This document shows positions 37,819 through 50,620 of a DNA stretch of 64,000 nucleotides, one piece after another. A program made the translations under genes and the position numbers. The notes under the pieces are model-generated. The model worked only from the letters and a program-made list of their open reading frames with translations, made no database searches and had not been told where the DNA came from. The number at the start of each line of letters is the position of its first letter. Positions within the stretch are counted from its first letter, which is position 1. Source of the stretch: Sordaria brevicollis (taxonomy: Eukaryota > Ascomycota > Sordariomycetes > Sordariales > Sordariaceae); the NCBI GenBank assembly GCA_033439795.1, contig JAUTDP010000014.1:806001-870000 (forward strand), written 5' to 3'.

Positions 37819-38580
37819 GCTGGGAATGGTGCTGGCAATGGTGCTCCATGCCCTGACGACGGCTCTGGCAGCGGGAATGGCAATGGCAATGGCAATGGCG
37901 GCAACGGCGGTAATGGCAATGGAAATGGCAATGGCAATGGCGCCGGTGCCGGCAATGGAGGAGCCCCGGCACCTACCCCCTGCCCTCTCGGTGGTGGTCC
38001 CTCTTCATTCCTCGTCCTCACAGTCACCGTCCCTCAGCCTGCGCGTGTCTTGGAGAAGAAGCAGTACTGGAACGCCAACGTCATAGCCTATGGTGGTCCC
38101 GATGATGGTTCTGGTTCTGGTGCCGCACCCGGCAGCGGTGGCTCAGGAGTTGCACCTGGCAATGGCAATGATGGCTCTGGATCGGCGCCTGGCAACAACG
38201 GCAACGGTGGCTCTGGATCGGCGCCTGGCGACAACGGCAACGGTGGCTCCGGATCAGCTCCCGGCAATGGTAACGGCGGTTCTGGTGTAGCACCTGGCAA
38301 TGGCGGCATGGGACCCGGCAACGGAGGCTCTGGAGTCGCTCCCGGTAACGGCAATGGTGGTTCAGGATCAGCTCCCGGCTCAGGAACAGCCCCCGGTAAT
38401 GGAGGCTCAGGAGTTGCGCCTGGTAATGGAAATGGCGGCTCGGGCGTGGCACCAACAAACGGCAATCCGCCAGCACAGGTCACGCAGTCGCTGGCAGACA
38501 CGAAGACGCCCTCTCCCGGCCTTCTGCTCATTCCTGTCACTGCCATGCTCGGCTTGGGATCTCTCCTGGTCTTCGTCTAG
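36155..38580 (+). CDS. CFEM-domain GPI-type surface protein with giant Gly-Asn repeat, 781 aa
   Basis: Two exons, 36155-36298 and 36379-38580, with donor GTCAGT and acceptor ATAG. Residues 1-16 are a signal peptide ending ALA. A CFEM domain follows (about 17-80) with all eight cysteines: DCGQPC, SGC, LACLC, QC, NC, DC. The exon junction falls within it. Residues about 150-440 and 470-610 are nearly pure Gly-Asn-Gly-Ala repeats, broken by four-residue CPDD/CPN words. Another block (about 650-750) uses GSGxAPGNGN units. The tail (SPGLLLIPVTAMLGLGSLLVFV) is a GPI-attachment-type hydrophobic end. CFEM proteins bind haem or iron or act in wall adhesion; here the Gly-Asn region probably projects the CFEM head or embeds it in the wall. 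The CFEM Asp normally near Cys4 is not obvious to me, so haem binding is unproven. Confidence 0.9.
36610..37970 (+). repeat. Gly-Asn coding repeat region of the CFEM gene
   Basis: About 1.3 kb of short GGCAAY/GGAAAY/GGTGCT-type hexamers encoding GN, GA and NG steps, with a repeat-poor break near 37465-37555. Third positions vary, so the DNA is an imperfect repeat. Length polymorphism between strains is likely. Confidence 0.9.
38100..38450 (+). repeat. GSGxAPGNGN coding repeat block
   Basis: About ten imperfect units of roughly 27-39 nt encode GGSGSAPGN or GGSGVAPGN words near the C-terminus of the CFEM protein. Confidence 0.85.
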
Positions 38581-41500
38581 GATTAACACGGTTATAATCT
38601 CTTTTCTTTTGTCTGATGGATTATCTTATCTCATTTTAAGGCGCTCGGGGACACTATGGCGGTTATTAGAGGATCATGTTGATATCATTTGAGCAGTTAG
38701 ACTAGCATTATTGGAGGGCCAAGGAATTTTGGCCCTTGAGAGATATCTGATTCCAAAAGCATGAGGGGCCGATTAGACTAATCAAGTATGTTCCTCAAAC
38801 TTTTGACCGTGCCAGTGATTGATGTTCTTGCTGCTTGAATCGCCCCTTGTCTTCATATTATGAAGTTTTTTCCACGATATCAAGTGACTTTGATCATGAA
38901 TGACAACAACTTGGCAATATTCGAGAACCTGTCATCCCAGGTACCCTTCGTGTAAATAAAATAGCTGCAGGATACACACGGTAGTTGGACATAACCTGCC
39001 TTAAGCTTGCATCAACGCTCGATGCCTTGTCGATGTTCGTAGTCTCACAAGTTATCATAGAGATCTTATTATCTCGGTGTCATGCAATATGATGTTCCGT
39101 CCCCCGCAATTCGGAGTCTGAGATAGACAACTTCTCTTCAGCTTTTTGCGGGGTGAACCTCGCTACCTTATATTACTGTCGGAATTTCCCAAATGGGAAA
39201 CGGGACGGGATGGGAAAAGGTGAAAGGTCAAGGTGAAGCCGTATGGGTAAAGCGGGTGAAGCGAAGGCTGGGCTTATGTATGTGGCTTGACTGAGACTGT
39301 AGGTCCGGCTGGTACCGAGGGTGTTGGATTAGTGAAGCGAGCCAGGAAGTCGTGAGATTGAAGTGATGATAATTACAACGGGAAAAGTAACACAGGTAGC
39401 AAGTTAACTTATTCGAACGCACTATCGAGAGCCAGAGTCCGAGGAAGCTATATGCTTGATGCCATGAAGGAGGTAATTTGCTATTGGTAAATGAAGTCAA
39501 GCAAACAGAAAACTACGGAGAGAAACATGGGCATAGCCGGATGAAGTTTGAGACTTGGATGATTTATATGTTGATCAGGTTAGGAACCAGCGTGGACGAA
39601 GTCAAAAGGGTCTATGGAATGATATGATATGGTACGTTTCTACATTGATAACCATGATGAAGAGTGTTTATCAAGAAGATGAAAGCTGGGAGGATGTCTT
39701 GAGTTACTTACTTCTATGTAGCCGTTCGCCGGTTACTACAGAGATAGGCAGGTAGATTCTGAACTTGCTTTTTCCCGAGTGCCGATACTGCATAAACATG
39801 GGTAAATCAAGGCATTTGCGGCGCATGTCTTACGGCCGTCCACCACAATCGGTGTCTTGATATACGCGGGATGATATGCACAGTTGTGGAAGTCCGATGT
39901 AAAGAGTTAGCCTTAGGGCGCGTTCCAGTTTTCCAACCGTTGATTTGTTCGGTTGATCCGAGTACAAGCTAAAATTACAGCAGGCCAGGGGGTGCTCTTC
40001 GTACCTCTCTGCCAAGACTAGGCCTTGGCGGTTGGCTCTTCACTTCCGAATGACCAATTTTCGAGGTATTTAGAAAAGGAAAAAAATGGTACCATTGGAA
40101 AGGAGCATTTGAGAGCTCTTAGGAAATGGTTTTCTTTTTTCTTTTCAATGAAAATTGATGCTGGTATTATCAATCAACAGCAAAAAAGCAGCAAAATGTT
40201 GTGTTTTTGGATCAACGGATCTTGGCGTTTCCTGTACGCGTCTGCGCGCGTTGATTGGCTATATACCTCTTACCGAAAGATTACAGGCCGTAGTACTTCC
40301 TCAGCTCTTTTGGGCTATATGCAGTGTGATCAACCGCATATACACTGCAGATCAACCGCATAACAACGGCAGGGTTTATTTTATATGGGAAACGGATCAA
40401 CGGTTGGAAAACTGGAACACGCCCTTAAGGTTGTCTTTTCGATGGATGATACTCGATGATAGATTCAGATCGAACTTCCGGCAGTGGTTATGATACTGAT
40501 GATTTTCCTAAGTGGTGGTGATGATCGGAAGTGGGAAAAAAAGAGGCTTGCATGATGCAGCTTTTAGCTTGCGCATCACTCGTGGGAGTGCGTGGGTTGT
40601 GGTTGATATCCCGCCGAGCTCGAGCTCGAGATTGATGCAAGCAAATGCCGCGCGTACAGCTACAGTAGCTGTAGGAGCAATGTATGTATGTTAAAGCATG
40701 ATGCGAAGCTGTTCGTTCGGTTTTGTCCGATGTCCTTCCGTTCCGTTGTGGGTTTTTGGTGAGATATACATGAAGCTAAAGGTCGCTTCCGAAGGGGGGT
40801 AAACGGTAACTGAACTCGAGGGATGAATCTAGGAATATCCAGGACGGGCATCTCCCTCTCTCTCAAGTTTGATTTCCGGTATACCAGCTTGATAATGGAG
40901 ATTAGTATCACAAGCATTTTTCTTGCCCTGGTATTCTTTAGTCCCGGTAAACTTGCAATTCAAAAAGCAACGGCAACGACGTACAGACAGTTATGTATAA
41001 CCTCGCCTAGGTGCTTGCATGCTGCCCGCTTTGCAATATGTAATGTGTTATCCCTCCCGACTAATATCGTACAGAAAACATTATTATCACCTTCATCGTC
41101 GTTGCACGACAGGCGTGGGACGGCATGATTAGTTAGTTATTTAGGTGGGAAAGGGCAGAAAGGACAAAAAGAACGGAACAAAGCGGGATAGTTAGTACCT
41201 TGAAATCGTGTAGTAGGTTGAATGGGTCTAACTGAATTTCATCTCAATGAAAACCTTGGAAGAGTACTTCCATTTGTCCAGTACCTAAGTCTAGGGAATG
41301 CCGAGTCTGACTTCCATAGTCTGCCTTGTTTCGCCTTTCCGATCGTCTAGATACGTGACACTCGTTTTGATTTTACATCTCTTGTTGCTCCAGGAAGTCG
41401 AACTTGCGGCTAATGTGGAAAAGTCAAAGTCAAGTAATCCGTTCATACTTTTTTGCCAACCGGTTGGACGTGCTCGAAGCCAGGCTTTTGTTGGAAATGC

Positions 41501-43704
41501 AAAGTTCTCTTGGGAGTCTTCTTGGAAAAGAATATGATTGGGATACCAGACTTTGCATTGTCAACAACAAGACAGCAAGATCTTGTTTGATATTCTTCCC
41601 CAACTTCCAACGGTCATGCTTAGTCAGTTGGATCGATGTCCCTTACCCCAGCCCAGTCCTAATCGCGATCGGCAACAAAGAGGAAAGAAATTTCCATTCT
41701 CCGTCCCATGTTCATGCTGTTTTGACTCCAACACATGTATAATACCCGTCTGATATAAGGTTGGCTTACATATGTCGGAATACATATGCGGGTTTGGCCC
41801 TGGCAAGTGGATACATATAGCTGCTGATGTAGTATGTAACAGTCAGGCTGTATGTTACAGGCACAGGCACCGTGACAGCTTGCATGTTTAATCTGGTTTC
41901 CTGCGCAAGGTGAAGGCAGGTTCACCGACGAACATGGACCTGGCAGAAGCGTAGCAGTTTAATGTAGTATTGTGTAAGAAATGTTAAAGATACAGGATAC
42001 TACCTACCTATTTCTAATGCTAGGTCCGTCGACGGCCGGTGCTTTTTTTTTTGTCTGGTTGGGAATGGAGTTAAGCAGATTGACTTTGTTATCGACCAGC
42101 TGTCAGGGTTAGATATGATAGGAGCAAAAGCCGGTCAAAATCTCCGTTCGTATAATCTTGCAATGTTGATATTGTCTCGGCCGGTGGTATGGGCATGGCA
42201 AGGTATTTCGAGAAAGACAAAAGACCCTCTGGCGCTTGAATCTAAGCGCCGATCCCCTCCCGATCTCGGTTTGATAACCGAACTTTATCTTTTCGAGGCC
42301 CTTATTGTGGGACTTCTAACTTGAAATCCTCCCTTTGCGCCGTTCATTTTATGTGATGGTGATGTCAGATAAACGTTTTTCGGTTTCTGTTTTGGATGTT
42401 GTGGTTTTTTTTTTATTTTCGTTCGGACCAGACCAGGGCCATATACAGGGGGTGGTACTGTATCCTCAAAAAGCAGGCTTCGGAACGGAAACAGGTTCAT
42501 GGCAGAAGAGCATGGCAGGACCAAAAACAGTCGTGCGGGGAATGGATCACACAGATTTCGGATTCGATGGAACTAGGACCAGGGCATCATCATGGGCCAT
42601 GGCAGGACCTGTTTCCTTTCAACCTTGCTTGTTTATGAATGGCGCGCGCGTGTGCGTGGGAAGCCTGCCGAACTTACCGATCTCTTTCTTTGTGAACGGT
42701 TTTCTAACGTGTCCCAGAAGGCGCCCAGAAAACCCCAGAAGAATTCCCAGATTCCCAGTTTTGGCAAGGTAAACTTGCGCAACTTGGACCGTTTGGAATG
42801 GATTGGCATCGCGATATGCCATTTTCGGCCGTAAGCCGATACTCTTTTTTTGACGATGCAGTCAACGGCGGCGGACCACGGGAGACGGACGGGGACCTTT
42901 CGCTTCTTGCTGTGATCATCGATCCAAGTTGGTCCCGCCCGAATGGAAGCGGGAAAAGGATGCGCAGAAAGATCGCAGACGCGCGACCGGGACTTCTTTT
43001 GGGGTTTGTCTTCGTACAGAGCTTGTTCGCATCACCGGTTTTTGTTACAGAATCCCGATGTACGTATCACGACTGTAAATTACCATACCGGTAACTTTAG
43101 TCGGATCTCGATGTCTTGGCCCGTAGCCCCGGAGAGTTTAAACTCTGGCGGTCACGGAAGGGAAAAAGCTGGAGATATCTTGCAGCCATACTGTGTAACT
43201 AAGTGGGAAAGGTGAAAGCTTAGGAAGTGGAATATCAATGAACTGACCGCCAGTTTCCACAACATCATGAATGTCGTTCGACACCTGCCTCGTGGTCTCA
43301 ACAGTTCGTGCCATCGAAATCTCACCTTAGGTTCATGCACGTTGGGGGCCAATTGTCCAATGGTGTTGTTGCCCTTTTCCCAACTCTCCTTCCCGGGCTT
43401 TGGCCGTCGGTTTCACGTCTTTCCCGCTAGTGCAATGCTGCTGCCGGCGATGTCTCCGGGACACGAAGGTTCGAGCAGATGCCTCGCGCCGGGAAGTTCC
43501 TGAGCCTGGGACGATGCGCTCCGCACTTCCGCAAAGGCCAGGCCCGCAGTCCGCCGCGTGTACCGTACACGGGCTCAGACGATAGGTTGAAGGGTTTGGA
43601 GATGGTTTTGTTTCCCAGGAACAGCCGGGCACGTTGCGGAGAATAACTTCCACCACCACTGGGCCACTGCACGCGATCGAGCCGGAAAGTTGAGCATCGA
43701 CATG

Positions 43705-43724
43705 GACCGACCGACCGACCGACC
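43705..43724 (+). repeat. (GACC)5 microsatellite
   Basis: Five tandem GACC units in the long gene-free interval. Confidence 0.85.
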
Positions 43725-46349
43725 CAACCTCTTGTGTTTTTTCCTTCTGAAAAGAAATGTGCGCGCGTGGAGATGATCAGTCTGGCCGATGACGCTGTGT
43801 ATGTTCGGATGTTGCTGATGATGTCGGGTCAATCGCTGGAGATGGTCGCTCGGACTGCCTATCTGAAACATGCAGTATCTGGAGAAAAAGTGAGAAAGGT
43901 GATGGATGCTGTTTTTGTTCCCGATGTTCCTTGTGCAAGTTATGCATGAATTGAATTGGGATGTCCCGGTGTGGGATAAAGAGGGATGACGTCTTTGTTC
44001 GCACTCGGTTTCTTTTGTGTCTGCCTGCCGTGAACCGTTTTGTCGCAAAAGAGAGCCTCATGGGATTTTTCGTGGGAATTGGCAGCGATCTTCGGCCAAC
44101 TGTGGGGCTGGACAAGGGGGGACCTAAAATGTTAGCGCGGGTGGAACCTGCAATTCGTTGGCCGGCGCTGTAAACTGTTCCATTTCTGTGGACGCTGTCG
44201 AGTACTGCTAGCGATGCACGACCGAGTGTCTCACCAGACGAAGTGAGAATTGTGGGCGACGCGATGCCTTTTTGCTGCATCCAAGTGCAAATCAAAAGAT
44301 CGAGACCACGTCCCAAGGGGTCTCTTTGAGGAAGAAAATTTCTGCACCTTGGCTGCAGTGAAGACAGATACAGAGACGAGGTGAGTCTAAGAGTAAGACA
44401 GCCAGGGTGCAGAAAACCCTCGCCAAGCTGAACCACAGCGTGATGGGACAAGGAGTAATACCGGGTGTGAATAACGTCAAATTTCAGAGAAATTACCCAT
44501 CTCCATCAACCCACGCTGGGCGCGCCTCTTGGTACACGTGTGTAGTTGGCCCAAGAAGAAGGAACCTTGAAGAGACTGATGGACGAACCGCTGGGGAAAA
44601 GAGCGAAAGACGGTCCATTGATTGCCGGGGCGCTGTGTAATCGATTGTACTGTTGCAGCGACCTGGGATTGTCCCCAAACACAGTTCGATCTCCTGCTTG
44701 TTACGGTTCATCACCGAGTCCACAAGGCGGAGATTTTGTGAAGTTGCAAAGGGGGATCTGCTTTGATTTGCCTTTGTCACAGAGTTTGGGGTGAGGTTGC
44801 GATTGACATTTGAGAGGAAAGAAGGGAGGTAGAGAGGTACCTTGCAGTCTGCCTGGGTGCCAACTGTGAGGCCGCTGAGGGAGAGCCTGAAGCAGATGTT
44901 GTCACCACTCGCGCCGGCGCCGAATCATTCCAGTCCAGTGCGTCTGTTTCATCTTCAGTTGTCGCTCACCACCAGAAATTTCCCCGTCCCTCATCGTGAG
45001 ATCGTGCAGTGTCATGTGGATGGTATCTTGGATGCCATGTCAGTCGTGCTGGTTTGGTACCTCTAAGTAGAAACCACACTTTTCATTGAATGAAAAGCGC
45101 CATGACTTTTCAGATTGGCTGTCCGCCGTCCGTTGTGCGCCCAAGTCTGGTTCTCTGATCGGGGTAACATCGCATTCATCCTCTGCAAAAGCAGGCTTTC
45201 CCGTGCTTTGCCCTTTCTTCTTTTCGGGTGTTGGAAATTGTAAAGTTGCAAGCATTTATCCCCGCCTTGTCGCCTGGTGTTGTCGTGCCACCCCAAAGGG
45301 AGCAACAGCCGGCTTTTTCATCAAGTGAAAGGACGGGACATTGCAAAGAATCGACGAACGAAACAAGCTACCGCAAAAACATCAGGGCTTACATGTAAAT
45401 GCCTGGGTTCATCCTGACCCAACACACGCTCCACGCCGTCATCTGTTGTTGCTGCGTTGTTTCCGTTCCTGTTTAGTAGGCACTTTTTTCCTTTGTTACT
45501 CCAAATCGGTCGTGGCGGTGACACGACCAACAAGATGTTTAAACTGCCGATGAACCGCGAGAAATGGAAAGGATGTGACGGGGCTTCAAGGACTCTTTAT
45601 GAAGAAAATCTTTTGTCGCGCCTGATTTCTTTGCAGATTTGGATGCTCAAAAAGAAAATGGGGTTAACAGGTACCTTCGGCGAAACATCAGACGAGTCCA
45701 CCAATTCAGGCTCGAGTGCTCCGGGCTTTCTTTACTTGGAGGTATCTCTCGGCCAAGTTTATATGGCGAGATACCTCGGGGACCAACCAACATTGAAATG
45801 AATGACGCCTGGGGCTGCACTTGGCAATTCCCGCTTCAGTGACGCACTTGCTCCGGTTTGGCATGCAGATCCACAACTTGAAAGATGCGCCCACCAAAAA
45901 GTCAAATGTGCACTCACTGAACTGCGAGTCGATGATCCCAGGAAAAGATCCGAAATCCACCATAATGGCCATCTGCAATTTTGACATTTCGACCGGTACG
46001 GCAAGAGAAGGTAATTTTCAGGATAGGGGAAAGGCCCTTATCTGATGTTCATCTAAACTTGCCGACTCGAGGTCAGAGACGGGGACTGAGAGAAGCTTCA
46101 GATAGCTGGTCAATGAGCCGTAGCAGTACCTCTCGCGTTGGGTTCATGTCGAACTTGGTAGAACTCAACTCCAAAGGGTTGGATGCAGCACCGGCTGGCT
46201 CTGGGACTGCCGTGAGCCGAATGCCGTGCGGCGCGCCGGGTGTTTGTGGGCGTCACTGAGAGGCAAAAAGACGGAGATCTGATAGAAGCCAAGACTGCTA
46301 GAAAGTCGTTTTCGGCTTCCATTTGTCTTTGTGCTTCACTTTCCCTGTC

Positions 46350-46374
46350 TGCCATGACTGCCATGACTGCCATG
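46350..46374 (+). repeat. Nearly three tandem copies of TGCCATGAC
   Basis: A 9-bp unit repeated head to tail about 850 bp upstream of the 1,114-aa gene; it adds several upstream ATGs if transcribed. Confidence 0.75.
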
Positions 46375-47224
46375 CAGGCCATGATCTGTTCCAACCTCCC
46401 ATTCGGGGTCTTCCCCTCTCGACTACCGTCAGAGGGTTGCTGTGGTGTTTTGCTTTGGCGTCAGGCGTCTCAGTCAGACAGACCCGGCGGCGCAGGGCAA
46501 TGCAGAAACAGGACGGGAATTGCAGAAAGGGAAAGTTACGTTACCGTACGGCCAATACACACACTGCAAGTGAAGTGTCATGTCAACTTGTCAACGAGGT
46601 TGCAGCGACTCGGCAACGGACTAGTAACCAGCCGACAGGGACCAGGGCAACTGTAAGCCCAGCACACGCCATTGCCAACCTAGCTGACGATGGAGCCCTT
46701 TCCCTTTCAATCCTCCCTCTCACCCCGGGGCCTTCCCAGGTTGTCCCAAAGACCCAAAGACCCAAACCCCGGCCGGCCCTGGGACCTGGCCGTAGGTACC
46801 TTCCGTTCCTTCTTTCCTGGCTGCCCTGTCCATGCTGCCTTCCTGATAAGACCCGAGCACATCTCCCCTTAGCTCCGGCCCACCTTCCCTCCCTCTCGTT
46901 TCGTTTTCCCGCTTTAATTATTTCCATGTCCAGTTCCTCCTTCCACCTCCTGTCCTCTCCTCCTCCTGATAATACGAGTGTAGAGGCCGAGGTCCATCTA
47001 CATGAAGCCGCCATAAGGGTCTTTCCCCATACCTAGACCCCGGGTCACCAACACCACCATCACCACATTGCGGATATCACGATTCACGGATCACGGCATG
47101 GCAGTTTCAGTACAGGCTTAGTTAGCAACATCCTGCCGTACCTCTTCGATCCCATCTGCGCCCTCTCTGCGCGAGGAGAGCCTTCTCTCCTCCTTCAGCA
47201 ACATCAGATACCAACCAACCTATC

Positions 47225-50200
47225 ATGGGGAATACACAATCACTGGTCGAAACCCCTGCTCCGAGGTCGTCCCCGAAGTCGTCGTCACCCCAGTCGTCTC
47301 CTCAAAGGCTATCCAAGCCAAAAACCGCCAACCCTACCAACGAAGGCCTACTTCTCCTGAACCCTGGAGGACTTTCTACCAGTGTCAAACGTCAGAGCGC
47401 CATCCTACCCACCCGTCCTGAAAATGCAGTTCTCGAAACCACCCCGGCGCCAATAATGCGCCCATCCGCCGATGTGTCCGAGGGTAGTTCAGAAGAGGTG
47501 GATTCGGCATTGGAAGGAAGAAAGGGGTCACTCAAGTCGACGATACAGGAAAAGACGAGCAAGACGAGCAAGAGAATGAGTCTCTTTCGGTCCAAGTCTT
47601 CGCAGGGGAACCCTCACAAGGAAAAGGCGGCTAGCACTGCTCGGCCAACGTCACGAAACTGCACCACTGCCACGGGTGCCCTTCCCAGATCCAGCTCCAT
47701 GACGTTTGAATCCGCCGCCGCCGGTTATCTGCAGCCACACCTGGACAGGTAAGTTCATTCGACAAAGGCCTGCCCAAAGGTTGCTAACATCCTCTTCAGT
47801 AGCTGGGCTGGCCCACCTCAAACTCGCACCACTTGGAACTACGATACGGCTGCTTATGCTTCTCAGCGACTGATTAACCTTGCTGAAGAGCCGGCGTTCG
47901 AACATACAACTGCGCTATCGGAGCGCGCAGCGACAATGACGGAACTCTCTTGGAACGGAGCGGATCAATTTGACTACAACGGAGCTCCTATCAGCCGCGC
48001 AAACTCCGATCTTTCTCTCTATGTACCGGTCCGCAGGCGTTCGATACTTCAAACGCCCGGCGTGGCCACGCGCAGAACTTCTACCATAGAAGGCTTGACC
48101 CACTCGCAGTCAGTCCGATATAGCCATTCGCAAACGCCACAAATCTCGCGCCAACAGTCGATCGATTCTTTCCGGGAGGGTGTTTTGTCCATGCCACCAT
48201 TGGACCCAAATCTGCTTCAACGGGTTGTTACACCATGTGAGGACGAATACCAGTCGATTGGAGCTTTCAAGCTTGGAACTTTGCGCATCACCAACGGTTC
48301 TGCAAGCCCAATGAGCCCCGAGCTCGAAAGAAAGGGACAACGGGACTACTTTTCCAGGGCTCAGAGCAGCCTTGATTCGCGAGCGGAATCGTCACAGTTT
48401 CTTGAGGTCAAGGCGCCAGAACCGCGCGTGGTGAGACCAGTCAACAGTGTCTCAGCCGCCGTGTCTCAGCCTGAATACTCCTCAAATGAAGTTTTGGACG
48501 TCCGTCTTGATCCCAATGCCAAGTCGCAGCCCAGCACGTCTCCCAACGGTGATGCGCCAGCGACTGTCGTTAGAACTGATAGCGGGTTCATGAGCCTCTC
48601 TGACGAACCGCAAAACATCAAGCCTCTGGCCAAGGCTGACTCTGGATACAGTTCGAATGTGTCCTTGCGCTCGCTTCACACCAAGTCTCAGACCTTTGAG
48701 AGGAAGAAATCAGATGAGAAACAGAGCATTCCAGTCGAGACGCAAGGTTTTGGCCTCGACATTCCACTCACTGTTTCTCCTCTGATGACACCCGGATCTG
48801 AGGCGCCCCCACCTGTCCCTCCCAAGGACACTCCCCCAATCTCTCCTCTCGAGGGTGGCCAGATGTTCGAGAGTCTGCGGAAGAGTCTTTCTCTTCGCAG
48901 CCAGCAAGCGAAGGCCGGCCTGCTAACTCCCAAGTCCTCCAAGAAGAGCGAAAAGCGCCCTTCATTGACCGCCAGCAGCCCGAAGTCGCCAGAACTCAAC
49001 AGCCTTACTCCCGCGAGCACCAAGTCCAGCAAGTCAGACCGTTCGAACTCGGCTCTCAGCATCAGCAGCACGCCACAGAAGCCGAGCAGGCTACAGAGGT
49101 TTTTGAGTGGAGCTCGCCGTCCTAGCGCTCCTCTGACTACACACAACCGCCACGCTAATGACGAGGCCGTTCCATCCATCCCGAAGGACGTTGAGCACAA
49201 ATTCCGCGAGCACGGCAGGCGCTTCCCCATAACCACCAAGAGGCTGGCTCTTAAACCCCGTTCCAGCATGGATACTCTTAAGACTATCTTTAGCGTGGGC
49301 AGTGTTGAAGCAAGCCTCGAGGCAGTCACCGCCAAGCAGACGGTCGCCCCTGTTCCTGAGGCGGAAACTAGCGAACCGACGACGGCCAAGGGTGTGTCCT
49401 GGAGAAAGTCCATTAGGAAGTCGATAGTTAGGAAACCCGTCCCTATCAGCAAAGATGAGGCGAAGAAGGCCGAACAAGAGGAACAACCGGGCGTCTATGA
49501 TTCGATTCTCCCACCCAAAACTGGAAAGAAAGTCTACGGCACCGTCAAGAGCAGCTTCGGCTCTGAAGGACTCAAGGAGGCGGAAATGGCTGCTGACTCT
49601 AGGCTGCCATGCGAGAGGGCAATGAGTCTCACTGTCTCGCTTGAGCGGACTCTCAACATGCAGACCGCTGACGCGCAGGCCAACTTGGCGAGCATGCCCA
49701 CAGAAGTACCTCCTGCGTCACTTCCAAGCCCGGTGATTCCCCGAACCATGTCCATGGTGTTCGACAGCAGGACGCATAGCCAACCGCCCGTTAGCATGCA
49801 GACAAGGCGGATGTCCCTTCGGGTGCCTCCATCTCATCTTCGCCCGCAGTCATCAACTTCCAGCCTAAGGCACGAGGTCAGCCGCGAAAACGTCCACAGC
49901 TATCCGTCTGCACAGTCCAGTCGCAGGGCGAGCAGAGAAAGTATCCACGGCTACCCGGTGCAGGAACAGCCTGCTCAGAATTACAGTGCCCATCAGGAAC
50001 TGGGAACTATCGGCCAGGACTACTTGGGCACTTCGACTGCTCCTCCTCAGATGGACCCTCGACGACTCTCTGCTTTCCGGCAGCGTCAGAACACCATGCC
50101 CCCTACCTACAGAGTTCCCGACTGGAACCCGCCAGCCAGGGGCGACATCAGCCGTCAATCATCCATGACATCTTCGAACGGAACGAGCCGCCATAATTCG

Positions 50201-50620
50201 CTTCAAGCCAGTCGTCACAACTCGCTTTCGGCACAGAGCCAGGACAGCAACGGCATTCAAAGGCCGAGCAGTGCCCAACCTCGCCCCAGCTCCTACATCC
50301 ATCGAACCCAGATACTTCGCCACAGGCCCAGTCACGACGCTTATCAGCAATTGCGCCTTCAGAACGCCCACCCTCCGGACATGTCGAGCATCTATGGAAT
50401 GCAGGCGAACGACCCTTGGAGCAACGCAAACGCCGACTACAGGGGAGTTCAGGGGCTGGCTGTGCCTGACAGCGCATACCCACCCTACGTGCCCCGGCAG
50501 ACAGGCCACATGAGGAAGCGCAGCATGAGCATGCAGACTTCTCAGGGTCCCAATCCTCCTTATCGGATTCTTCACAGCTACAACTCGCCAGCTTATCGTA
50601 ATGCCCCTATCTGGGGTTGA
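47225..50620 (+). CDS. Ser/Pro-rich protein with N-myristoylation-type start, 1,114 aa
   Basis: Two exons, 47225-47748 and 47800-50620, with donor GTAAGT, a GCTAAC branch and acceptor CAG (51-nt intron). It starts MGNTQSLVE: Gly2 with a hydroxyl residue at 6 is the N-myristoylation pattern, so membrane attachment is likely. No signal peptide or membrane span is seen. The chain is mostly disordered, rich in Ser, Pro, Arg and Gln, with many basic phospho-site patterns (RRxS, RRAS, KRMSLFRSKS), SH3-type proline words (APPPVPPKDTPP near 430) and repeated RHNSL units near 940. A short ordered stretch after the intron (SWAGPPQTRTTWNYDTAAYASQ) is probably the most conserved part. I recognise no family; it looks like a cortical scaffold or kinase substrate, which is inference. 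Confidence 0.82.

Larger units (their letters stand above)
38581..47224. other. 8.6-kb gene-free interval upstream of the Ser-rich 1,114-aa gene
   Basis: After the CFEM 3' UTR, no frame shows domain similarity or splice-joined continuity. The longest frames (43777-44451 minus, 224 codons; 46323-47036 plus, 237 codons; 42335-42772 plus, 145 codons) read as arbitrary sequence. The section at 40-42.4 kb is somewhat richer in A/T. Direct repeats include the 13-mer GATCAACCGCATA at 40329-40341 and 40351-40363, and (GACC)5 at 43705-43724. The last 500 bp are C/T-rich and are likely the leader of the downstream gene. A noncoding RNA or large regulatory region is possible but not shown. Confidence 0.5.

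Noticed and set aside
43777..44451. 224-codon minus-strand frame
   Set aside because: Longest in its interval but reads as random sequence, without start context or domain.
46323..47036. 237-codon + frame in front of the 1,114-aa gene
   Set aside because: Starts in the TGCCATGAC repeat and runs through the C/T-rich leader; no protein-like pattern.
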